This document shows positions 7,280-13,168 of a stretch of 13,186 nt of DNA, piece after piece (the first letter of the stretch is position 1; every line of letters starts with the position of its first letter). Source of the stretch: Clostridiales bacterium UBA4362. GTDB lineage: Bacteria; Bacillota; Clostridia; TANB77; CAG-508. The position numbers and the translations under genes are program-made. The DNA is taken from the NCBI GenBank assembly GCA_002393975.1, contig DGSM01000078.1:1-13186 (forward strand). Reading direction: 5' to 3'. A model generated the notes under the pieces. The model was given only the letters and a program-made list of their open reading frames with translations. It ran no database searches and had not been told where the DNA came from.

Positions 7280-7735
7280 ATGGATAAAGAATTATATATG
7301 AAGGAGGCTCTAAAGGAAGCTCAAAAAGCATATAAAGAATTAGAAATTCCTGTAGGATGTATTATTGTTAAAGATGGAAAGATAATAGCTAGAGCACATA
7401 ATCAAAAAGAAAAGAAAAAAGATACAACGAAACATGCAGAGATAATTGCTATACAAAAAGCAAGTAAAAAACTAAAAGCATGGAGACTAGAAAATTGTGA
7501 AATGTATGTAACTTTAGAACCTTGTTCTATGTGTGCGGGAGCATTAATTCAATCTAGAATAAAAAAAGTATATATTGGAACAATGGATGAGAAAACAGGA
7601 AGTTGTGGATCGGTTCTAAATCTCTTAGAAGATTACAAGTTTAACCATCATGTTGAATGCGAAACAGGAATTTTAGAAGAGGAATGTAAAAAGATTTTAA
7701 AAGATTTTTTTGCAGAACTAAGAAAGAATAAATAA
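7280..7735 (+). CDS. tadA: tRNA-specific adenosine deaminase TadA
   Basis: It converts adenosine 34 of tRNA-Arg(ACG) to inosine so that CGU, CGC and CGA codons are read. The zinc/catalytic motifs of the cytidine deaminase fold are intact: KHAEI (51-55; His52, catalytic Glu54) and EPCSMCAGA (80-88; Cys82, Cys85), plus IPVGCIIV (23-30). The 151-aa length fits the family. ATG 7280 is chosen because AAAGG (7270-7274) is 5 nt upstream; the alternative GTG 7274 overlaps that site. It is translated just after the glycosyltransferase. The tRNA-Arg upstream has anticodon CCU and is therefore not its substrate. Confidence in function is high. Confidence 0.95.
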   Translation: MDKELYMKEALKEAQKAYKELEIPVGCIIVKDGKIIARAHNQKEKKKDTTKHAEIIAIQKASKKLKAWRLENCEMYVTLEPCSMCAGALIQSRIKKVYIGTMDEKTGSCGSVLNLLEDYKFNHHVECETGILEEECKKILKDFFAELRKNK

Positions 7736-7756
7736 TAGATATAAAAATTAAAAGAA

Positions 7757-7792
7757 AAAGGTGCCTAAAACGATTGAGTTTCGGGCATCTTT
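7757..7792 (+). terminator. Terminator-like hairpin after tadA, overlapping a promoter
   Basis: AAAGGTGCCT-A-AAAC (7757-7771) pairs with GTTT-C-GGGCATCTTT (7778-7792) around loop GATTGA, with one A-C mismatch and two G-U pairs. The 3' T run is short (TTTGCT). Its loop and 3' arm contain the -35 and part of the spacer of the next promoter. Confidence 0.6.
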
Positions 7793-7802
7793 GCTGTATA
7801 AT
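7774..7802 (+). promoter_or_regulatory. Promoter of the 197-aa orphan gene
   Basis: The -35 TTGAGT (7774-7779), a 17-nt spacer and a perfect -10 TATAAT (7797-7802) predict a start near 7809. This lies inside the inverted repeat at 7808-7827. It overlaps the tadA terminator hairpin. Confidence 0.7.
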
Positions 7803-7807
7803 CAACT

Positions 7808-7827
7808 TTGTATCGATTTTGATACAA
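7808..7827 (+). promoter_or_regulatory. Perfect inverted repeat at +1
   Basis: TTGTATC (7808-7814) and GATACAA (7821-7827) are perfect complements around a 6-nt loop GATTTT. The predicted +1 is 7809. It could be a 5'-terminal mRNA hairpin or an operator for a regulator. Confidence 0.55.
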
Positions 7828-7868
7828 CGAGAATGGTAAAAGGAAGCAACACATAAAAGAGGTGGCAT

Positions 7869-8462
7869 ATGAATGAACTAAATTTTAACATTCAGGTAAG
7901 TGCGAGTGATTTCGCGCAATTAGTCCGGAAGGAAGAATTGCTTGAGATAGCTTGCAACGAAAAAGACAAAAAAATTGCTGAGCTTGAAACACAGTTAGCC
8001 TATGCATCTAATGCGTATAATGCCTTAATGAATTATATCAATTCAGGGGCGTTCATCGAGACTTCTAGGAAAGAATACGCAGCAGATATAGGACATCAGA
8101 TATTACGTGGTAGACACATATTAGTAATTGGAGACTGTGCCTGTAAGCCCAGAAACTTAGTGGGCTATGCTAAAAGAACACATGGCTTTTCTAATTCTGA
8201 TTTTCGGTTTGCATCTGACTATAGTAAGATTAAAAATCGTGAAATCAAAATAAGAAGTGATAAGCTTGCGGGAGTTATAATAGGCCCAGTTCCTCACTAT
8301 GCAGATGGAGTTTCTTATGATTTAATGAAGTTTATCGCGGATTGGCATGATATTGTTCCTATAGCTATTTGCAAATCAAAGCAGGGAGCAATAAAGATTA
8401 CAAAACAATCTTTTGCTGATTCGTTAGAAAAACTTCTTTCAGAGTTAAAAGCTAATCATTGA
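7869..8462 (+). CDS. Unknown protein: coiled-coil plus Rossmann-like domain
   Basis: This 197-aa protein is preceded by AGAGGTGG (7858-7865), giving ATG 7869 a good ribosome binding site. Residues about 20-55 form a likely coiled coil (EELLEIACNEKDKKIAELET). A second part (about 82-197) looks alpha/beta and Rossmann-like: strand GRHILVIGDCACKP, a helix, then AGVIIGPVPHYADG, strand IVPIAICKS and the tail AIKITKQSF. From memory, an uncharacterised family has the same order (ILVIGDS, GPxPH, KITKxxF); the match is not verified. There is no membrane segment or known catalytic motif. Codons such as TCG, CGG and CGC are richer in C/G than in tadA or dnaX. It is a single-gene unit with its own promoter, +1 inverted repeat and terminator, between tadA and tRNA-Ser. 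Acquisition by transfer is inference. Confidence 0.8.
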   Translation: MNELNFNIQVSASDFAQLVRKEELLEIACNEKDKKIAELETQLAYASNAYNALMNYINSGAFIETSRKEYAADIGHQILRGRHILVIGDCACKPRNLVGYAKRTHGFSNSDFRFASDYSKIKNREIKIRSDKLAGVIIGPVPHYADGVSYDLMKFIADWHDIVPIAICKSKQGAIKITKQSFADSLEKLLSELKANH

Positions 8463-8484
8463 ATGCTAAATTCTATGATTAGCT
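8450..8484 (+). repeat. Inverted repeat across the stop codon
   Basis: AGCTAATCAT (8450-8459) and ATGATTAGCT (8475-8484) are perfect 10-base complements. Inside the loop GAAT (8461-8464) pairs with ATTC (8470-8473), giving a 10+4 bp hairpin with one T-T mismatch. The left arm encodes the last codons, and the stop TGA is 8460-8462. No T tract follows, so it is not an ordinary terminator; a 3' stability element or element end is possible. Confidence 0.6.
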
Positions 8485-8523
8485 AAACGACACCTGATTC
8501 TTGAGCTTTCATTTACCAATTCT

Positions 8524-8564
8524 CAAAGGCCACGCGAGTAGTTTTGCGTGGTCTTTGCATTTTT
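8524..8564 (+). terminator. Intrinsic terminator of the 197-aa gene unit
   Basis: CAAAGGCCACGC (8524-8535) pairs with GCGTGGTCTTTG (8546-8557), 12 bp with one G-U, loop of 10 nt, then CATTTTT. It isolates the orphan gene from tRNA-Ser. Confidence 0.88.
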
Positions 8565-8568
8565 AAAA

Positions 8569-8598
8569 TTGATTACATAGTATTAAATATGCTATAAT
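8569..8598 (+). promoter_or_regulatory. tRNA-Ser promoter, extended -10
   Basis: The -35 TTGATT (8569-8574), an 18-nt spacer and TGC then TATAAT (8593-8598). The predicted start is about 9 nt before the mature tRNA. Confidence 0.68.
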
Positions 8599-8613
8599 TC
8601 ATTCAGCTTTTTT

Positions 8614-8704
8614 GGAGAGATGCCGAAGTGGTCATAACGGGACTGTCTCGAAAACAGATCGTGGTTTTCACTGCACGTGGGTTCGAATCCCACTCTCTCC
8701 GCCA
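8614..8704 (+). tRNA. tRNA-Ser, anticodon CGA
   Basis: A class II tRNA with a long variable arm. Acceptor GGAGAGA (8614-8620) pairs with TCTCTCC (8694-8700). The anticodon loop CTCGAAA gives CGA (8649-8651), reading UCG. The variable arm GTG/CAC is at 8661-8676, the T arm is GTGGG-TTCGAAT-CCCAC, and CCA is encoded (8702-8704). The first pair of the anticodon stem is an A-A mismatch (8642/8658). tRNA-Ser near tadA and the SRP RNA gene is also found in B. subtilis. Confidence 0.95.
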
Positions 8705-8736
8705 ATTAATGAAGACTATCAAATTTTAAATGGAGA

Positions 8737-8745
8737 TGGTATAAT
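8737..8745 (+). promoter_or_regulatory. Extended -10 with start at the ATG
   Basis: TGG then TATAAT (8740-8745). No convincing -35 is seen. A start 7 nt downstream would be 8752, the A of the ATG of the next gene. An SD-like GGAGAT (8732-8737) overlaps it, 14 nt from the ATG. Confidence 0.45.
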
Positions 8746-8751
8746 TTATAT

Positions 8752-9480
8752 ATGAATAGATTAATTAAAGAAAAAATAAAAAGATCAAGCATGTGGATTT
8801 TTGTTATTATATGTTTAACAATAGTGCTTTCAATAACAATTAAATATCATTTTATTGGTGAAGTTAACATGCCTTTTAAACCTGATGAGATGCTAGTTAT
8901 AAGTGCGTGTGAGGGAATAGCAAATGATGATAATCCAGAAGGATACAGATGGAATTTAGATTTAATTCAATATAATGATATATATATTCACTTTGCAAAA
9001 TCTAATGATGATCAAGTTCATATAAGAAATGTAACTATCGAAAATGTAAAATGCGAAGGAATTGAAGGAATAAAAACATATATGCCTTCTTCAAAAGAAG
9101 GAACTAAATTTGAATATAGTGATGATTATGAAATAAGATCAAGTTTGACTTTTAAAGGAAATGAAAATGATGATCATAAAAATCTAAAAATTTGTAGCAA
9201 TGGAGGAAGCATACTATTTAGAGTTGCTAACTTTAATTTAGGAAAGCTACAATCGAATGCAGATGAAATAATATATGATGGAAGACTTTTAAAAGATGCT
9301 AATATATCTCTTGAAAGTTTAAAATTTACACTTAAATTTGACATCTTACTTGATACAAGCAATGACATAATATATAGAGGAACTTTTGTAGTAGATATGC
9401 CATGTGGTAATATAATAGAAGAAGGAACAAGTAAGTTAGATAAAACTGATTTATCAGATGTAATATTTAAGCGAGATTAA
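8752..9480 (+). CDS. Membrane-anchored extracytoplasmic protein, unknown
   Basis: This is a 242-aa protein with a basic N-terminus (NRLIKEKIKRSS) and one hydrophobic segment at about residues 14-31 (MWIFVIICLTIVLSITI). The rest, about 210 residues, is hydrophilic and probably outside the cell, with a beta-rich look (for example LESLKFTLKFDILLD, IIYRGTFVVDM). There is no lipobox and no obvious signal-peptidase site, so a signal anchor is likely. I recognise no family. The start is uncertain: ATG 8752 has SD-like GGAGAT 14 nt upstream, while the TATAAT in between would give a leaderless mRNA. ATG 8791 has no better site and would remove the basic N-terminus. It lies between tRNA-Ser and the SRP RNA promoter. 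Confidence 0.8.
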   Translation: MNRLIKEKIKRSSMWIFVIICLTIVLSITIKYHFIGEVNMPFKPDEMLVISACEGIANDDNPEGYRWNLDLIQYNDIYIHFAKSNDDQVHIRNVTIENVKCEGIEGIKTYMPSSKEGTKFEYSDDYEIRSSLTFKGNENDDHKNLKICSNGGSILFRVANFNLGKLQSNADEIIYDGRLLKDANISLESLKFTLKFDILLDTSNDIIYRGTFVVDMPCGNIIEEGTSKLDKTDLSDVIFKRD

Positions 9481-9490
9481 TAAAATTTAC

Positions 9491-9519
9491 TTGTAAAACA
9501 GTAAAAATTATAATATAAT
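9491..9519 (+). promoter_or_regulatory. Promoter of SRP RNA and the dnaX operon
   Basis: The -35 TTGTAA (9491-9496), a 17-nt spacer and -10 TATAAT (9514-9519). The predicted start is 9526, exactly where the closing stem of the SRP RNA begins. No convincing second promoter is seen before dnaX. Confidence 0.75.
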
Positions 9520-9525
9520 GCGGAA

Positions 9526-9658
9526 GGTATGAGTTATTCCTCTATTTTAGGGTATTCTCAATAAAAGCCTATGAACCTTGTCAGGTCCGGAAGGAAGCAG
9601 CAATAAGTAGAAACTATATGTGGGAATATCCTAAAATGGAGGAAGGCATACCTCTTTT
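9526..9658 (+). ncRNA. ffs: Signal recognition particle RNA (short, 4.5S-like)
   Basis: The conserved apical core GTCAGGTCCGGAAGGAAGC (9580-9598) with its GGAA tetraloop identifies SRP RNA, the scaffold of Ffh. The arms pair over a long hairpin: GGTATG (9526-9531) with CATACC (9647-9652), and CCTCTATTTTAGG (9539-9551) with CCTAAAATGGAGG (9630-9642), one G-U. No Alu-type 5' domain is visible, so at about 133 nt it is the short form rather than the ~270-nt B. subtilis scRNA. CTCTTTT follows the closing stem and may end part of the transcripts. The end positions are estimates. Confidence 0.92.
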
Positions 9659-9683
9659 AATATATGGAATTAAGGAGATCAAA

Positions 9684-11285
9684 TTGGAATATACTTCTTT
9701 ATATAGGAGATTTAGACCTAAAACATTTAGCGAAATACTAGGACAAGAACACATTACAACTACTCTTAAAAATCAAGTAATAAACAATAGAGTAGGACAC
9801 GCATACCTTTTTACTGGTTCACGAGGATGTGGTAAAACATCATCTGCTAAAGTTTTAGCAAGAGCAGTTAATTGTCTTAATCCTAAAGATGGAGAACCAT
9901 GTAACGAATGCGAGATATGTAAAGCTGCACTTGATGGATCCCTTACTGATATAGTTGAATTAGATGCTGCATCAAACAATGGTGTAGATAATATTAGATC
10001 AATCATAGAACAAGTGAATTTCTTACCAGTTACAGCAAAATATAGAATATACATCATTGATGAGGTTCACATGTTATCAACAGGAGCTTTTAATGCACTA
10101 CTAAAAACATTGGAAGAACCCCCATCACATGTAAAATTTATTCTTTGTACAACAGACCCACAAAAAATTCCAGCAACTATAATATCTAGATGTTTACGAT
10201 TTGACTTTAAGAAGATTTCAACAGAATACATTGTTGAGAATTTAGAAACTATTTGCAAAGATTGTAAAATTGAATATACAGAAGATTCACTTGAACTAAT
10301 AGCAGAACTTGCAGATGGTGCTATGAGAGATGCTTTATCAATACTAGAAAGATGTGCTCAAGATGGTGAAAACCATATAGATAGTGAAAAAATCAAAAAA
10401 CTTGCGGGTATTCCTGAAATGGAGTACATCATAAATATGGTAGAGGCAATAGTTGATTATGATACGGATAAAGTAATAGAACTTTGTGAAAAGATTAATA
10501 GAGAGGGTACAGTATCAAATAACTTCTTATGGCAAATAGTTAAGTTTGTAAAAGATTTGTTAATTTTAAAATCAACTGGGGAATACTCTAATATATATTC
10601 AGCTAGTGAAAAAGACAGAATGAAAGTAATAACTCAAAAAGTTGAAAAACAAAGATTGCTAAGCTTAATTTATGCAATATCAAAGCTAGAGAATGATTTA
10701 AAATGGGCTACTCAAAAAGATATTGTATTTGAAGCGGGAATGATTAATCTTGCCATGATGATAGAAGATAAAGTAGAGACAATTAAAATTGAACCCAAAA
10801 AGGTTGAGACAAAAAAAGAAACTGTGGCAATAAAATCAAAAGATGAGCAAAAAGTTGAAACAAAAAAAGAAATAAAAATAGAAGAAAAAAAAGATATAGA
10901 AACAAAAAATACAACAAAAAAAGAGCCATCTATTACTACGGAAACAAAGCTTAAGAACGAAATTGACTTAAACAATATAATAGAAAAACTTCCTAGTGAT
11001 GGAAGCTATACAATGTTAAGACAAGGACTAGCAAATTCAAAAGCATATAAAATAGATGACCTTAATGTTGGAATTTTAACAACTCAAACGAGTGAAGTTT
11101 TTATGAATATTGCTTTTGGTAATCCTGAAGTTGAACACAAACTAAAAGAATTAATATCAGCAGAATGCGGACAAGTAATGAATGTGAAACTTGTAAAAAA
11201 GAATGGCACTAAAAGCAAAAAAGAAGATACTAAATCTGGAGGAATAGAAGATTTAGGAATTCCTATAAATGAAATAGATGAATAA
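9684..11285 (+). CDS. dnaX: DNA polymerase III subunits gamma/tau (clamp loader)
   Basis: This 533-aa AAA+ clamp-loader ATPase loads the sliding clamp and, through tau, links the polymerases at the fork. The start is TTG 9684 (EYTSLYRRFRPKTF is the family N-terminus), with AAGGAG (9672-9677) 6 nt upstream. An in-frame ATG at 9618 lies inside the SRP RNA. Motifs: Walker A GSRGCGKT (45-52), zinc cysteines 64, 73, 76 and 79, Walker B IIDEVH (124-129), sensor 1 region CTTDPQK, SRC (168-170) and GAMRDALSILERC. Residues about 370-425 form a Lys/Glu linker rich in A7-A8 runs, followed by a C-terminal domain. The run 10811-10817 sits as A-AAA-AAA in frame; a -1 slip there would stop at TGA 10844, giving a gamma-like form of about 387 aa. 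It heads dnaX-ybaB-recR. Confidence 0.95.
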   Translation: MEYTSLYRRFRPKTFSEILGQEHITTTLKNQVINNRVGHAYLFTGSRGCGKTSSAKVLARAVNCLNPKDGEPCNECEICKAALDGSLTDIVELDAASNNGVDNIRSIIEQVNFLPVTAKYRIYIIDEVHMLSTGAFNALLKTLEEPPSHVKFILCTTDPQKIPATIISRCLRFDFKKISTEYIVENLETICKDCKIEYTEDSLELIAELADGAMRDALSILERCAQDGENHIDSEKIKKLAGIPEMEYIINMVEAIVDYDTDKVIELCEKINREGTVSNNFLWQIVKFVKDLLILKSTGEYSNIYSASEKDRMKVITQKVEKQRLLSLIYAISKLENDLKWATQKDIVFEAGMINLAMMIEDKVETIKIEPKKVETKKETVAIKSKDEQKVETKKEIKIEEKKDIETKNTTKKEPSITTETKLKNEIDLNNIIEKLPSDGSYTMLRQGLANSKAYKIDDLNVGILTTQTSEVFMNIAFGNPEVEHKLKELISAECGQVMNVKLVKKNGTKSKKEDTKSGGIEDLGIPINEIDE

Positions 11286-11303
11286 GAATAAGGAGATAGA
11301 AAG

Positions 11304-11654
11304 ATGTCAAAAGGATTTAATGGAAGAATGCCTGGAGGAATGCCAGGAATGGGCGGAATGAATATGAACCAACTTCTTAAACAAGCTAAAAAAATGCAAG
11401 AAGACATGGAGAAATCACAAGAAGATTTAGCTAGCAAAAGCTTTGAAAGTACAGCAGGTGGTGGAGCTATATATGTAAAAGTTAGTGGAACAAAAACTAT
11501 AGAAGAAATAAAAATAAAACCAGAAGTTATTGATCCAGATGATCCTGAAATGCTACAAGATTTAGTTCTTACTTGTGTTAATGACGCGTTAAAGAAAGTT
11601 GATCAAGCAACAAATGAAGCATTTGGAAAATATAATATTCCAGGATTAATGTAA
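11304..11654 (+). CDS. ybaB: YbaB/EbfC nucleoid-associated protein
   Basis: This 116-aa protein of the YbaB/EbfC family forms small dimers that bind DNA and is almost always encoded between dnaX and recR, as here. Conserved features are NMNQLLKQAKKMQEDMEK, the long first helix, then GGGAIYVKVSGTKTIEEIKI and DLVLTCVNDALKKV. The N-terminus carries a Met/Gly-rich extension (GRMPGGMPGMGGMNMN) that may be flexible. The start ATG has AAGGAG (11290-11295) at 8 nt. It lies 18 nt after dnaX and 26 nt before recR, so translation is within one operon. Its exact role is not well defined in any organism. Confidence 0.95.
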   Translation: MSKGFNGRMPGGMPGMGGMNMNQLLKQAKKMQEDMEKSQEDLASKSFESTAGGGAIYVKVSGTKTIEEIKIKPEVIDPDDPEMLQDLVLTCVNDALKKVDQATNEAFGKYNIPGLM

Positions 11655-11680
11655 TAGAACTTGACTTAAGAGGTAATAAC

Positions 11681-12280
11681 ATGTCTTATTATTCACCATC
11701 AGTTGAAAAACTAATAGAGAGTTTTGAAAGACTGCCTAGTATTGGACATAAAACAGCAGTAAGATTAGCTTTTTATATGCTTAATACTAGTAAAGAAGAG
11801 ACTGATGAATTTGTAAAATCAATTATTGATGCTAAAAAGAATTTAAAATTATGCTCAAAATGCTTTAATATATCAGATAGTGATCCATGTGAAATTTGCT
11901 CAAATCCTAAAAGAGATGCAAGTCAAATATGTGTGGTTGAAGATTTTAAAGATGTAGTATCTATAGAAAGAATACATGAATATAAAGGATTATATCATGT
12001 GCTACATGGAACTATATCTCCTATGGATGGGATTGGACCAGAAGATATAAAAATTAAAGAGTTGATAGCAAGACTAATGGATGGCAGTGTTAAAGAGGTA
12101 ATTTTAGCGACAAATCCAAAAGTTGAAGGAGAAGCAACTGCAATGTATATTTCAAAATTAGTTAAACCAATGGGGGTAAAGACAACTAGACTTGCTCATG
12201 GACTTCCAGTTGGTGGAGATTTGGAATATACAGATGAATTCACTTTAGGAAAAGCTTTTGAGGGTAGAACTGAATTATAA
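11681..12280 (+). CDS. recR: Recombination mediator RecR
   Basis: This 199-aa protein matches the family length (about 198-201). RecR works with RecO (and RecF) to load RecA on SSB-coated single-stranded DNA at gaps, and forms a ring clamp. The sequence shows the helix-hairpin-helix LPSIGHKTAVRLA (18-30), four zinc cysteines at 58, 61, 70 and 73 (CSKC, CEIC), the Toprim acidic region CVVEDFKDV (84-92) and YHVLHGTISPMDGIGP, then TNPKVEGEATAMY and the C-terminal ARL/LPVGGDLEYTDE motif. The ribosome binding site AAGAGGT (11668-11674) is 6 nt from ATG. No anomalies are seen. Confidence 0.97.
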   Translation: MSYYSPSVEKLIESFERLPSIGHKTAVRLAFYMLNTSKEETDEFVKSIIDAKKNLKLCSKCFNISDSDPCEICSNPKRDASQICVVEDFKDVVSIERIHEYKGLYHVLHGTISPMDGIGPEDIKIKELIARLMDGSVKEVILATNPKVEGEATAMYISKLVKPMGVKTTRLAHGLPVGGDLEYTDEFTLGKAFEGRTEL

Positions 12281-12301
12281 AAAATAATAAGGAAACCATA
12301 T

Positions 12302-13168
12302 ATGGGACAGATTTTTTTTATAAGTAAAATCTTAACTGAACTAGAGTCAGAAACAATAAGTTTAGATGATGTTTTATACGGACCAATTGATACTTTAAAG
12401 AAGTGGACAATAATGGCAATTATTGCGTTACTTGGCTTTGTTTGGATAGCAACTTTAGTAATATACTTTGATTATAAAAAAAAGCACAGAAAGTACGATG
12501 GAAAAATTAGTGATTCTGTGAAAGATGTTGAAGGAAAATATAACTTAGATACGATAGACAACTATGAAGATACTAAAAAGAAGCTAGAAATTGAACGCAA
12601 AGAAATTCAGATTAATAAAGAAATTAAAGGAAATGATCCTGAGTTCAGCATTGTCAAATTTAAAAGTGATGTTTGTAAGACTTTTTTAGATATGCAAACA
12701 TATTGGACTGAAGGAAATTTAGATAAAATCCGTGATATAGAAACAGATGAATTATATGAACAACATCGTAAAATTATAGAAGATTTTTCAAGTAAGAATC
12801 AAAAAAATGTAAGAGAAGATGTTTCCATAGAAGGATGCTTTTTAAATAGCTATTCTAAAACAAGTGAAAAAGAAAATATTATAGTTGATTATGTAATAAA
12901 AATGAAAGACTATGTAATACAAAAAAATGAGGTAGCAAATCCAAAAGAAAATAAGAAAAAGACATACTTGTATAGAGTGACATATGTTAGAAGTGCTGCA
13001 ACTAAAACAGATGAAAATTTTGAAGCTGGAAGAGATACTATTTGTCCAAATTGTGGAGCAAAAGTTAAAGTTGCTGTCACAGAGTATTGTCCATATTGCA
13101 ATAGTATGATTACTAGCAATGAGTATGGATGGGTTATTTGTAATATTGAGAAAACAATGATCAAATAA
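12302..13168 (+). CDS. Membrane protein with Tim44-like domain and zinc ribbon
   Basis: This 288-aa protein has one membrane segment at about residues 35-57 (WTIMAIIALLGFVWIATLVIYF), then a basic, charged linker with a likely coiled coil (YEDTKKKLEIERKEIQ). A Tim44-like domain probably covers 113-240 (DPEFSIVKFKSDVCKTFLDM, ending KTYLYRVTYVR), followed by a C-terminal zinc ribbon with Cys248, 251, 263 and 266 (CPNCG, CPYCN). Tim44-like domains in bacterial proteins are mostly uncharacterised; the family is named for the mitochondrial import component. The domain call is from pattern memory and moderately sure. The start has AAGGAAA at 6 nt. It lies 21 nt after recR, the last gene of this operon in the window; no terminator is seen in the remaining 18 nt. 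Confidence 0.75.
   Translation: MGQIFFISKILTELESETISLDDVLYGPIDTLKKWTIMAIIALLGFVWIATLVIYFDYKKKHRKYDGKISDSVKDVEGKYNLDTIDNYEDTKKKLEIERKEIQINKEIKGNDPEFSIVKFKSDVCKTFLDMQTYWTEGNLDKIRDIETDELYEQHRKIIEDFSSKNQKNVREDVSIEGCFLNSYSKTSEKENIIVDYVIKMKDYVIQKNEVANPKENKKKTYLYRVTYVRSAATKTDENFEAGRDTICPNCGAKVKVAVTEYCPYCNSMITSNEYGWVICNIEKTMIK

Noticed and set aside
8614..8704. tRNA-Ser 3' end as an attachment site
   Set aside because: No second copy of the tRNA 3' end and no integrase were seen in the window.
9618..9683. Longer dnaX starting at ATG 9618
   Set aside because: This stretch is the 3' arm and closing stem of the SRP RNA; the DnaX family N-terminus and a good ribosome binding site place the start at TTG 9684.
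10712..11437. Minus-strand open frames antisense to dnaX and ybaB
   Set aside because: They are rich in Ser/Phe/Val because they mirror the Lys/Glu linker; no family signature.
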